Below are positions 1 through 6,748 of a stretch of DNA of 15,196 bases, piece by piece. Source of the DNA: Acholeplasmatales bacterium (GTDB taxonomy: Bacteria > Bacillota_I > Bacilli_A > Acholeplasmatales > Anaeroplasmataceae); contig JAFPIE010000208.1 in assembly GCA_017388605.1 (NCBI GenBank), positions 1 to 15,196 of the forward strand. The letters run 5' to 3'. Each line of letters begins with the position of its first letter. Position 1 is the first letter of the stretch. Under the pieces are notes generated by a model that was not told the DNA's origin, made no database searches, and was given only the letters and a program-made list of their open reading frames with translations. The position numbers and the translations under genes were made by a program.

Positions 1-248
1 AAAATGAGCTTCCTTTATTTACCTTCCTAAAGAGCGAGGCAAAAGAGGATGAAATCCATGGTATGGGTAATAAAATGAAAATGGGTATGGTAAAGGGATT
101 ATCTAAGACCTATAAGAAGAAGGAAGATATTATGTGGAACTTCACAAAATTCTTAGTGAATAAGGAAGGAGTAGTCATCGCAAGATTATCTCCTATTGAA
201 GATCCAATGAAGCTTGAAGAAAGAATTAAAGAAGCACTAGGTGAATAA
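1..248 (+). CDS. gpx: Glutathione peroxidase, C-terminal part (5' end outside window)
   Basis: The reading frame is open from base 3 and ends with TAA at 246-248. The visible 81 residues carry the C-terminal half of the glutathione peroxidase family: the ELPLFTFLKSEA segment, then DIMWNFTKFLV, which holds the Trp and Asn of the family's catalytic tetrad, then a vvaRlsPieDP-like strand and a closing helix (KLEERIKEAL). The catalytic Cys (or Sec) and the Gln motif lie upstream of the window and cannot be checked. Bacterial members reduce hydrogen peroxide and organic hydroperoxides, and usually take electrons from thioredoxin rather than glutathione. That fits the thioredoxin reductase and thioredoxin genes that follow, the first after a 1-base gap. 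An ATG at 63 exists in frame but lies inside the conserved domain, so it is not the real start. Confidence 0.9.
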   Translation, partial: NELPLFTFLKSEAKEDEIHGMGNKMKMGMVKGLSKTYKKKEDIMWNFTKFLVNKEGVVIARLSPIEDPMKLEERIKEALGE

Positions 249-249
249 T

Positions 250-1110
250 ATGTTTGATGCGGTTATCATTGGGGCAGGACCTGCAGGTATATCTGCAGGA
301 TTATACCTAAAGAGAGCAAATAAGAATGTGCTTATCCTATATCATGGTGAATCCCAACTTGAAAAGGCACATAAGATTGATAATTTCTATGGATTTCCTT
401 TAGGAATTACAGGTAAGGATTTATATATAAATGGTATCAATCAGGCTGTAAATTTAGGTATAGAGGTAAAAGACTTAGAGGTATTATCCATTCAAATGAA
501 TGAAAAAATGGAGTATACTATAAGAACAAGTGAAGAGGAATTTAATAGTAAGGTTGTTATACTTGCAACTGGAAATAAGAAGCTAAGACCTAATATTAAG
601 GGTGTAGAGCTATTTGAGGGGTCTGGAGTTTCTTATTGTGCAATTTGTGATGGCTTCTTCTATAGAAAGAAGAATGTTGTTGTCATTGGTAGTGGAACAT
701 ATGCAATAAGTGAAGCAACTGAGCTTAAAAATGTTACGCCAAATGTTACTATTCTAACGAATGGCTTAGAATTGAATGGTACAACAGATATTCCTGTAGT
801 AACCAAGGAAATTAAAGAAATTGTTGGCGAAGGAAGAGTATCTGGTGTAAAATTTATGGATGATACAATCCTTGATGTAAATGGAGTATTCATTGCCCTA
901 GGTGAGGCAGGTGGTGCTGATTTTGCAAAGAAGCTTGGTATCTATATGGAAAAGGATAATATTGTAGTCGATGAAAATATGAGAACGAATATTCCAGGAG
1001 TATATGCCTGTGGAAATGTCGTTGGTGGACTATTACAAATTAATAAGGCAGCCTATGAAGGCGCAAAGGCTGGCCTTGATGCAGTAAAATATATTAATGA
1101 AAAGAGGTAA
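250..1110 (+). CDS. trxB: Thioredoxin reductase-like FAD flavoprotein, possibly not NADPH-dependent
   Basis: The protein has 286 residues from ATG 250. I chose this start because AGGTGA (239-244) sits 5 bases upstream; a GTG at 241 is in frame but would fall inside that ribosome site. The FAD dinucleotide motif GAGPAG is at residues 8-13, the redox pair C130-A-I-C133 followed by DG marks a low-molecular-weight thioredoxin reductase, and a second Rossmann motif GSGTYA is at 147-152. The C-terminal FAD segment reads ACGNVVGGLLQINKA. The HRRxxxR motif that binds the NADPH 2'-phosphate in classical TrxB is missing: the stretch after the second Rossmann motif reads VTILTNGLELNG. The protein is also about 25-30 residues shorter than E. 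coli TrxB. This resembles the ferredoxin-dependent FFTR-type reductases of clostridia, but the electron donor is inference. It probably reduces the thioredoxin encoded 5 bases downstream. Confidence 0.88.
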   Translation: MFDAVIIGAGPAGISAGLYLKRANKNVLILYHGESQLEKAHKIDNFYGFPLGITGKDLYINGINQAVNLGIEVKDLEVLSIQMNEKMEYTIRTSEEEFNSKVVILATGNKKLRPNIKGVELFEGSGVSYCAICDGFFYRKKNVVVIGSGTYAISEATELKNVTPNVTILTNGLELNGTTDIPVVTKEIKEIVGEGRVSGVKFMDDTILDVNGVFIALGEAGGADFAKKLGIYMEKDNIVVDENMRTNIPGVYACGNVVGGLLQINKAAYEGAKAGLDAVKYINEKR

Positions 1111-1115
1111 ATTGT

Positions 1116-1421
1116 ATGGTATATGTAATTAATAGCGCAAAGGAATTTGATGAATTAGTAGAAAGTGGCAAGAATGTATTAGTAGACTTCTATGCAGATT
1201 GGTGTGGTCCATGCAGGATGCAAGCTCCAATCGTTGAGGCAATTGCAGAGGAAAACCCTGATGTAGTTGTTGCTAAATTAAATGTAGATGATGTTGATGA
1301 TGTTGCAGAAAGATTCAATATCGTATCTATTCCAACCCTATTAATCTTTAAGGGCGGAAAGCTTGTAAAGAATTTTGTGGGAGTAACAATGAAGGCTAAT
1401 ATTTTAGCTGCATTAAAGTAA
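1116..1421 (+). CDS. trxA: Thioredoxin
   Basis: A 101-residue cytoplasmic thioredoxin of normal length. The active site W29-C30-G-P-C33 follows the FYAD strand, the cis-proline is in SIPT (P73), and the buried Asp of the family is in VDFYAD. It carries electrons from the upstream reductase to disulfide targets, most obviously the glutathione peroxidase at the left edge. The ribosome site AAGAGG overlaps the end of trxB (stop at 1108-1110), and the start is 5 bases after that stop, so the genes are one transcript and probably translationally coupled. No signal peptide is present. Confidence 0.96.
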   Translation: MVYVINSAKEFDELVESGKNVLVDFYADWCGPCRMQAPIVEAIAEENPDVVVAKLNVDDVDDVAERFNIVSIPTLLIFKGGKLVKNFVGVTMKANILAALK

Positions 1422-1425
1422 AATT

Positions 1426-1860
1426 ATGGATAAATATGATTGCTTAAAGCTTGATAATCAGCTATGCTTTCCACTTTATGCTGCCGCAAAGGAGGTAGTA
1501 AGAAAGTATAAGCCATTTTTAGACAAGCTAGATTTAACCTATACCCAATATATTGCCATGATGGTAATTTGGGAGCAAAAAAAGCTTCATGTAACTGAGC
1601 TTGGTAAAAAGCTATATCTAGATACAGGTACGATCTCTCCTTTAATCCGAAAACTAAAACAAAAAAATTATATTACTATATCTAGAGATAGTGCTGATGA
1701 AAGAGTTCAGATTATTGAAATAACCAAAGAGGGCGAAGCCTTAAGGGAGGAAGCACTTTCTGTACCTAAGGGAATGGCCCAAAATAGATGTATTGATTTA
1801 TCCTTAGAGGAAGCATGTACTCTAAAGAGTATATTAGAAAAGATTTTGGGTAAAGAATAA
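1426..1860 (+). CDS. ohrR: OhrR-type MarR family peroxide-sensing repressor
   Basis: A 144-residue winged-helix regulator. The N-terminus DNQLCFPLYAA matches the OhrR signature: C14 corresponds to the sensing Cys15 of Bacillus subtilis OhrR, and Y18, Y28 and Y39 correspond to Tyr19, Tyr29 and Tyr40, which hydrogen-bond that cysteine. The recognition segment LYLDTGTISPLIRKL (64-77) and the wing with DERVQIIEIT (91-100) are MarR/OhrR-like. C6, C122 and C131 are additional; the latter two are placed roughly like the resolving Cys127 of Xanthomonas OhrR, so a disulfide mechanism is possible but unproven. The gene starts 4 bases after trxA and is last in the redox operon, before a terminator. OhrR usually neighbours an ohr gene; none is seen here. 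It most likely represses its own operon, whose promoter is outside the window. Confidence 0.9.
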   Translation: MDKYDCLKLDNQLCFPLYAAAKEVVRKYKPFLDKLDLTYTQYIAMMVIWEQKKLHVTELGKKLYLDTGTISPLIRKLKQKNYITISRDSADERVQIIEITKEGEALREEALSVPKGMAQNRCIDLSLEEACTLKSILEKILGKE

Positions 1861-1868
1861 TACATATG

Positions 1869-1906
1869 GAAAGAAATAGATAAACAAGTCTATTTCTTTT
1901 CTTTTT
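1869..1906 (+). terminator. Intrinsic terminator of the redox operon
   Basis: The arms AAAGAAATAGA (1870-1880) and TCTATTTCTTT (1889-1899) form an 11-bp perfect stem around an 8-base loop, followed by a T-rich run to 1906. It lies 9 bases after the ohrR stop. The stem is AT-rich, so its strength is uncertain. Confidence 0.75.
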
Positions 1907-1932
1907 GTTCAAAAAAAAACACATATTATCTT

Positions 1933-1959
1933 TTGTTATAGGAAAACTTTTGTTATACT
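1933..1959 (+). promoter_or_regulatory. Promoter of the neopullulanase gene
   Basis: An extended -10 element, TG at 1951-1952 then T then TATACT (1954-1959). The -35 is weak, TTGTTA at 1933-1938 with a 15-base spacer. The expected transcript start is near 1966, giving a very short leader that begins with a GAGAG/AAAGAGAG purine run. Confidence 0.6.
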
Positions 1960-1980
1960 ATTTTTGAGAGAAAGAGAGTG

Positions 1981-3687
1981 ATGCTTATGGAGCTATCATC
2001 CATTATGCATAGTGCGAATAAGAGATATGCCTATGCTTTAGATAAGGATACATTTTTAATACGAATAAGAACAAAAAAGGACGATTTAAGTAAGATAATA
2101 TTACATTATCAGGATAAATATATTCCTATTTCAAGATTAGATACTAGAAAAGAAATTGAAATGGTAAAATATGCAAGTGATTCTATATCCGATTATTATG
2201 AAATAGAAATTCATTTCCATTTAGTTTGCCTAAGATATTATTTTGAACTTATTGGGGATGAAACCTATTATTTTGGTAATGAAAGATTCTTTAAGAAGCC
2301 TATAGATAATATAGATTATATGTTTGATTTACCTCAAACCCTAAGGGAAGAGGAAATGTATATTGTACCATCCTGGGCTAAGAATAAAATTATATATCAA
2401 ATCTTCCCATCAAGATTTAGATCGAGCGAGGATGTTTCTGAGGAAATATGGTATAAGGCTCCTATGGGACATATGGATAATATTGGTGGTAATTTAAGAG
2501 GTATTATTAACAAATTAGATCATATGAAGGAATTAGGAATTGATGTCATTTATATGACTCCTATTTTTAAAAGCCCCTCAAGCCATAAATATGATATCGT
2601 CGATTATTATACGATTGAGCCTACCTTTGGGTCTAAGGAGGATTTAATTGAGCTTGTAGATAAGGCTCATAGCCTTGGTCTTCGTGTTGTATTAGATGGT
2701 GTATTTAACCATACCTCTAGAGACTTCTTTGCCTTCAAGGATATAAGAGAAAACGGGGAAAAATCAAAGTATTTGGATTGGTATTATATTGATTCCTTCC
2801 CTTTAATTATGGAATATGGTAAAAGACCAAATTATAAATGCTTTTCCTATTTTGGTGGTATGCCAAAATTAAGAGAGGATAATCCAAGTGTAAGAAGATA
2901 TTTCATCGATGTTGCAAAATATTGGATTAAGGAAGCTAAAATTGATGGGTGGAGGCTTGATGTTGCCGATGAAATTGCTCATTCCTTCTGGAGAGAATTT
3001 AGAAGTGAAATAAAAAAGGAATTCCCAGAGACCTTAATCATTGGTGAGGTATGGCATTATGCGGATGATTTTTTAGATGGTGATGAATGGGATACCGTAA
3101 TGAATTATGATTTCTTCTTTGCAGTAAGAGGATTATTGAAGGAGGAAAGAAGTACCGTTACAGAATTCTATCAAGAATTATCTAGGATAAAGGGCAAGGT
3201 ACATTATAAGGTATATCCATTACTTTGGAATTTATTAGATTCTCATGATACGGAAAGATTTTATAATGGAATCAATTATGATAAGAAAAAGATGAAGCTT
3301 GCAGCTGCATTCCAACTATTAAGTCCAGGTATGCCACTTGTATATTATGGTGATGAATATGGTATGCATGGAGGTGGAGACCCAGACTCAAGAAGAGGAA
3401 TGTATTGGGATAAGAAATACCAGGATTTAGAATTATATGATTGGTATAGAAATTTAATATCTGTAAGAAAGAAATATACAGGTATCCTAGATTATAATGA
3501 TGTTGATGTGAAAACAAATGATGAAACAGGCTTACTTCGAATTGAAAAGAAGGATTATGTAATTCTATATAATACAAAGGCTAAGGAAATATTTGTCGAT
3601 GAGCTAAAGCTCAAAATGGAATTAATTACAGGGGCTATTTCTGATGGCTATATGGAAGGATATAGCGTATTTGTATATAAGAAATAA
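1981..3687 (+). CDS. GH13 neopullulanase / cyclomaltodextrinase / maltogenic amylase
   Basis: 568 residues from ATG 1981; GTG 1978 and ATG 1987 are in-frame alternatives and the ribosome site does not decide clearly. Residues 1-115 are a beta-rich N-terminal module of CBM34 type, followed by a GH13 TIM barrel. All four GH13 regions are present: DGVFNH at 239-244, GWRLDVADE with nucleophile D327, GEVWH with acid/base E356, and LLDSHD with D423. The sequence MPKL at 294-297 is the mark of the neopullulanase/oligo-1,6 group (subfamily GH13_20 in particular). A small C-terminal beta domain closes the protein. There is no signal peptide, so it acts in the cytoplasm, cleaving imported maltodextrins, cyclodextrins or pullulan fragments. 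It is a single gene between two terminators with no visible sugar transporter beside it. The family is certain; the exact substrate is not. Confidence 0.93.
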   Translation: MLMELSSIMHSANKRYAYALDKDTFLIRIRTKKDDLSKIILHYQDKYIPISRLDTRKEIEMVKYASDSISDYYEIEIHFHLVCLRYYFELIGDETYYFGNERFFKKPIDNIDYMFDLPQTLREEEMYIVPSWAKNKIIYQIFPSRFRSSEDVSEEIWYKAPMGHMDNIGGNLRGIINKLDHMKELGIDVIYMTPIFKSPSSHKYDIVDYYTIEPTFGSKEDLIELVDKAHSLGLRVVLDGVFNHTSRDFFAFKDIRENGEKSKYLDWYYIDSFPLIMEYGKRPNYKCFSYFGGMPKLREDNPSVRRYFIDVAKYWIKEAKIDGWRLDVADEIAHSFWREFRSEIKKEFPETLIIGEVWHYADDFLDGDEWDTVMNYDFFFAVRGLLKEERSTVTEFYQELSRIKGKVHYKVYPLLWNLLDSHDTERFYNGINYDKKKMKLAAAFQLLSPGMPLVYYGDEYGMHGGGDPDSRRGMYWDKKYQDLELYDWYRNLISVRKKYTGILDYNDVDVKTNDETGLLRIEKKDYVILYNTKAKEIFVDELKLKMELITGAISDGYMEGYSVFVYKK

Positions 3688-3690
3688 GCA

Positions 3691-3720
3691 AAAAAGACAT
3701 GAAATCAATCATGTCTTTTT
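3691..3720. terminator. Bidirectional terminator between amylase and potD
   Basis: A perfect 12-bp inverted repeat, AAAAAGACATGA (3691-3702) and TCATGTCTTTTT (3709-3720), with a 6-base loop. The T run serves the + strand and the A run, read on the - strand, serves potD. It fills almost the whole 36-base gap between two convergent genes. Confidence 0.88.
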
Positions 3721-3723
3721 CTT

Positions 3724-5049
3724 TTAGAATGCAGCCTTGAAATTGGACCACATTTGATTTAATGCTTGTGTTTGACTACCAAAATCCTTCATTATGCAGC
3801 AACGAACAAGTGTTTCCTCATCGGGATATTGGGCATCAAATTGTCTTCCTCTTTCCTCACTATCTACATATAGTGTTGCATCAGGGGTGCCGAAATAGAA
3901 GGATAAGTCTACTAAGTCGCAATCAGATTCTTCTGGGTCTGCCTCATACCAATCTAATACCAAATCCCATATGGCATCACCAATAATTGGGGAGGTATAG
4001 CCTGTATATTCCATACATTCTGCAGCAATTTCAGGGTCACAAATGAAATTGACAAATTCCTGTGCTAAATCAATATTTGCACCCTTTGGCATACACCATC
4101 CATCAAACCATACATTAGATCCTTCCTCTGGAATAATGTAGGCTAAGGTCTTACCTAGCTCATCTGCCTGATCCATTACATATACTGCATCACCACTCCA
4201 TGCGGTATTGATCCAGTATGTACCCTTTACCATTTCGTTTTTACCATCATCGGTTTCAAGCCCATAGATATTTTTCTTTAATCCAATTAGGGCATCCTCT
4301 GCCTTATTTAGGGTTTCATTATCACATCGATTAAAGATTAAGGATAATTGTTCATTATATTCAATATCAGATAATATTCCATTATCATGATCTTCCTTTA
4401 ATGCATTCACCTCATCCTGATATACATGAAGAATAACGGTTGCGTAGGTATCTCGAATGGAATCCTTAAGTGCAATTTTTCCTTTATATTTTGGATTGAA
4501 TTGAGCTTCCCAGGTAGTAACATCTAGTATATCTACCTCCTCAGGGTCATACAAATATCCCATAGTACCCCAAAAGTAAGGTACAGCATAGGTAGAAAAT
4601 CCCTCTTCCTTAAATAATTCCTTAATATATGGGGATCCATAATCTCTAAAATTGGAAAGCTTATCTCCATATTCACCTATAGCTACATCATAATCAAAGG
4701 ATTCAAGCATTCCTTCCGATTGCATCTTTTGAATCATATAATCGGATGGACAAATTAAATCAGGGCTAATAGAGCCAGCCTTCATTTGGTTATACATATC
4801 CTCAGGAGTGGAGAAGGTTTCATAGGAAACATAAACGGTCTTACCATAGGTTTCAAAATAATAATCCTGAAATTTTTCTACTGTGGATTTTGCTTCAATA
4901 TTTCCATATTCGTCCGTACCCTCAAAGATATAATCCTCCCAGTTATAAACTACTAGGGTATAGTCATAATGCATACAGGAGGTTAGGGTTAATCCTAAAA
5001 GTATAGAAGAGGTAGTAGCGCTAAGTGCTTTAATTAATTTTCTTTTCAT
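3724..5049 (-). CDS. potD: Spermidine/putrescine ABC transporter substrate-binding lipoprotein
   Basis: 441 residues. A lipoprotein signal (KRKLIK, hydrophobic core, LTSC with C25) anchors it outside the membrane. The mature start VVYNWEDYI matches the first strand of the PotD family. By manual alignment with E. coli PotD, polyamine-contacting positions are kept: W37, Y40, S102 and Y104 (PSDY), W284, W314 with D316 (WFD), and Y351 (GYTSP). The segment around E. coli Asp168/Glu171 reads KDSIRD here, so one acid appears replaced by Ser197 and the other by Asp200, which could shift polyamine preference. It is about 90 residues longer than E. coli PotD, partly from an acidic helical insert near 210-260 and a longer C-terminus. 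It is the last gene of the operon; its ATG overlaps the potC stop in a TAATG. Confidence 0.93.
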   Translation of the reverse strand: MKRKLIKALSATTSSILLGLTLTSCMHYDYTLVVYNWEDYIFEGTDEYGNIEAKSTVEKFQDYYFETYGKTVYVSYETFSTPEDMYNQMKAGSISPDLICPSDYMIQKMQSEGMLESFDYDVAIGEYGDKLSNFRDYGSPYIKELFKEEGFSTYAVPYFWGTMGYLYDPEEVDILDVTTWEAQFNPKYKGKIALKDSIRDTYATVILHVYQDEVNALKEDHDNGILSDIEYNEQLSLIFNRCDNETLNKAEDALIGLKKNIYGLETDDGKNEMVKGTYWINTAWSGDAVYVMDQADELGKTLAYIIPEEGSNVWFDGWCMPKGANIDLAQEFVNFICDPEIAAECMEYTGYTSPIIGDAIWDLVLDWYEADPEESDCDLVDLSFYFGTPDATLYVDSEERGRQFDAQYPDEETLVRCCIMKDFGSQTQALNQMWSNFKAAF

Positions 5050-5912
5050 TAGCGTTCACTCCTTTTTCTTAATTTCATGGATATAATAAACATAGCACCC
5101 ATAACGATAATGAATAATACTGTAGTAAACGCTCTAAGCTGAATAGGTAGGGATTCCTTTTTCGTTACCGCCTCAACATAGGTTGAAATGGTATCGAAGC
5201 CCTGACCTGGCTTGGTGAATGCAGTAATAATATAATCATCTAGTGATAAGGTTACAGAAAGTAAGAATCCAGATACAATACCAGGTAAAATATCAGGAAT
5301 CATTACCTTAAATATGGCCTCAGATTCTGTTGCGCCTAAGTCTAGTGCTGCCTCAAATAAGGAATTATCCATTTGCTCAAGCTTTGGCTCAACACTTAAT
5401 ACAACAAATGGTAGAGTTAATACCATATGACCAATTATAAGTGTAATAAAGGTTCTAGGCCAATTCATAGAAACAAATAAAATACATAAGGAAATTGCCA
5501 TAACAATTTCAGCATTAACTACTGGAATTTGGTTTACAAAGCTAAATGTGCTCTTGATCCATTTTCTTTTCATGTAGTGTGTACCAATCGCACCAGCTGT
5601 ACCTACGATGGTTGCAAGAGCACCAGCTATAAGGGCAACTAAAATGGTATTGCCACAGGCATTCCAAATCTTTTGTGCATATTTATTTCCAGCGTAGTTA
5701 AATAAGGTTTGATAAGGAATCATGGAAAACCCATTCCATGTTCCTGTAATTCTTGCTGTAGTAAATGAATTTACAATTAAATAGAAGATGGGTAAATCCA
5801 TTAGAATTAAAACAAAGAAGATGAATATTTTAACAAAGATTTTTTGAATCTTTTCATTCGTTCTTTTTCTTTTTAATAGCTCATCTGTTGAAAGAGTACG
5901 TCTTATCTCCAT
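5049..5912 (-). CDS. potC: Polyamine ABC transporter permease PotC
   Basis: 287 residues with about six membrane segments, the first at roughly 27-50. The permease EAA loop, EAALDLGATESEAIFKVMIPDILPG, begins at E187 and contacts the PotA ATPase. The segment TLSLDDYIITAF is typical of PotC. The N-terminus has about 25 charged residues (RRTLSTDELLKRKRTNEK) before the first helix, longer than in E. coli PotC. The gene is joined to potB and potD by TAATG junctions, indicating coupled translation and fixed subunit stoichiometry. Confidence 0.94.
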   Translation of the reverse strand: MEIRRTLSTDELLKRKRTNEKIQKIFVKIFIFFVLILMDLPIFYLIVNSFTTARITGTWNGFSMIPYQTLFNYAGNKYAQKIWNACGNTILVALIAGALATIVGTAGAIGTHYMKRKWIKSTFSFVNQIPVVNAEIVMAISLCILFVSMNWPRTFITLIIGHMVLTLPFVVLSVEPKLEQMDNSLFEAALDLGATESEAIFKVMIPDILPGIVSGFLLSVTLSLDDYIITAFTKPGQGFDTISTYVEAVTKKESLPIQLRAFTTVLFIIVMGAMFIISMKLRKRSER

Positions 5913-6748
5913 TAGAATAATCCTCCTCTCTTAACAGGCTTTTTATCATTTGCAATAGTAGATATTAATGTTGTAATACCAATCATCAATAGCATGATAA
6001 TAGCTAAAACAGATCCTACATTATAGGAATTTTGAGCAGTAGAGGAGAATTGATTTGCAATTAGATTACCAATTAATGTAACCTTACCTCCACCTAGCTT
6101 ATCTGCAATGACATAGCTTGACATTGTTGGCATAAATGTCATTAAAATTGCAGAAATAATACCAGGAATCGTCATAGGTAGTATAGTCTTAAAGAATACC
6201 TGAGGAGTATTTGCTCCTAAATCCTTTGCTGCCTCAATTTGACTTTGGTCTAGCTTCAGCATTTGGTTATACAAGGGTAAGATTGCAAAGGGTAGGTAAT
6301 TATATACCATACCAATAACGGTAGATAATAGTGCATGATTTTCACTAGATATACCAATCCAGGATAGCATATCCCTTGTTGCAATAGTACGAATGACAAA
6401 GTTAATCCACATAGGGATTAGGAATAAATAAACTAATATTTTATTTTTGTTGTATTTGCTTGATGCTAAGAAATAAGCAATTGGATAGCCTATAAGTAAG
6501 CATACTAATGTATTTAATATACCAACAATAATGGACATTCCAATAACCTTAAAATTAGAGGAATTGGAAAATATGGTTTGGAAATTTTCAAATGTAAATT
6601 GACCATTTTGATTGGTAAATGCGTAGAATAAGATAAGAAGAATAGGGGCTAAAATGAATAAAATCATAAATAATGCATAAGGAATACAAAGGCTAGCCTT
6701 AAAATTCATATGTCTTATTCCATATCCGATTTTTTTCAAAAAGCCCAT
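5912..6748 (-). CDS. potB: Polyamine ABC transporter permease PotB
   Basis: 278 residues, an integral membrane permease with about six helices (first at about 18-44). The EAA loop, EAAKDLGANTPQVFFKTILPMTIPG, begins at E172. It contains the IPMWINFVIRT and VYNYLPFAILPLY segments of PotB/PotH proteins. It pairs with PotC to form the translocation path. Its ATG overlaps the potA stop by one base (TAATG), and its own stop overlaps the potC start in the same way. Confidence 0.94.
   Translation of the reverse strand: MGFLKKIGYGIRHMNFKASLCIPYALFMILFILAPILLILFYAFTNQNGQFTFENFQTIFSNSSNFKVIGMSIIVGILNTLVCLLIGYPIAYFLASSKYNKNKILVYLFLIPMWINFVIRTIATRDMLSWIGISSENHALLSTVIGMVYNYLPFAILPLYNQMLKLDQSQIEAAKDLGANTPQVFFKTILPMTIPGIISAILMTFMPTMSSYVIADKLGGGKVTLIGNLIANQFSSTAQNSYNVGSVLAIIMLLMIGITTLISTIANDKKPVKRGGLF

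Noticed and set aside
660..893. Open frame on the - strand inside trxB
   Set aside because: Lies fully inside a well-supported gene, has no ribosome site, and its translation is low-complexity and resembles no protein.
3272..3577. 101-residue - strand open frame inside the amylase gene
   Set aside because: Antisense to the conserved C-terminal part of the GH13 domain; the His/Tyr-rich translation is a mirror of ATG/ATA-rich codons.
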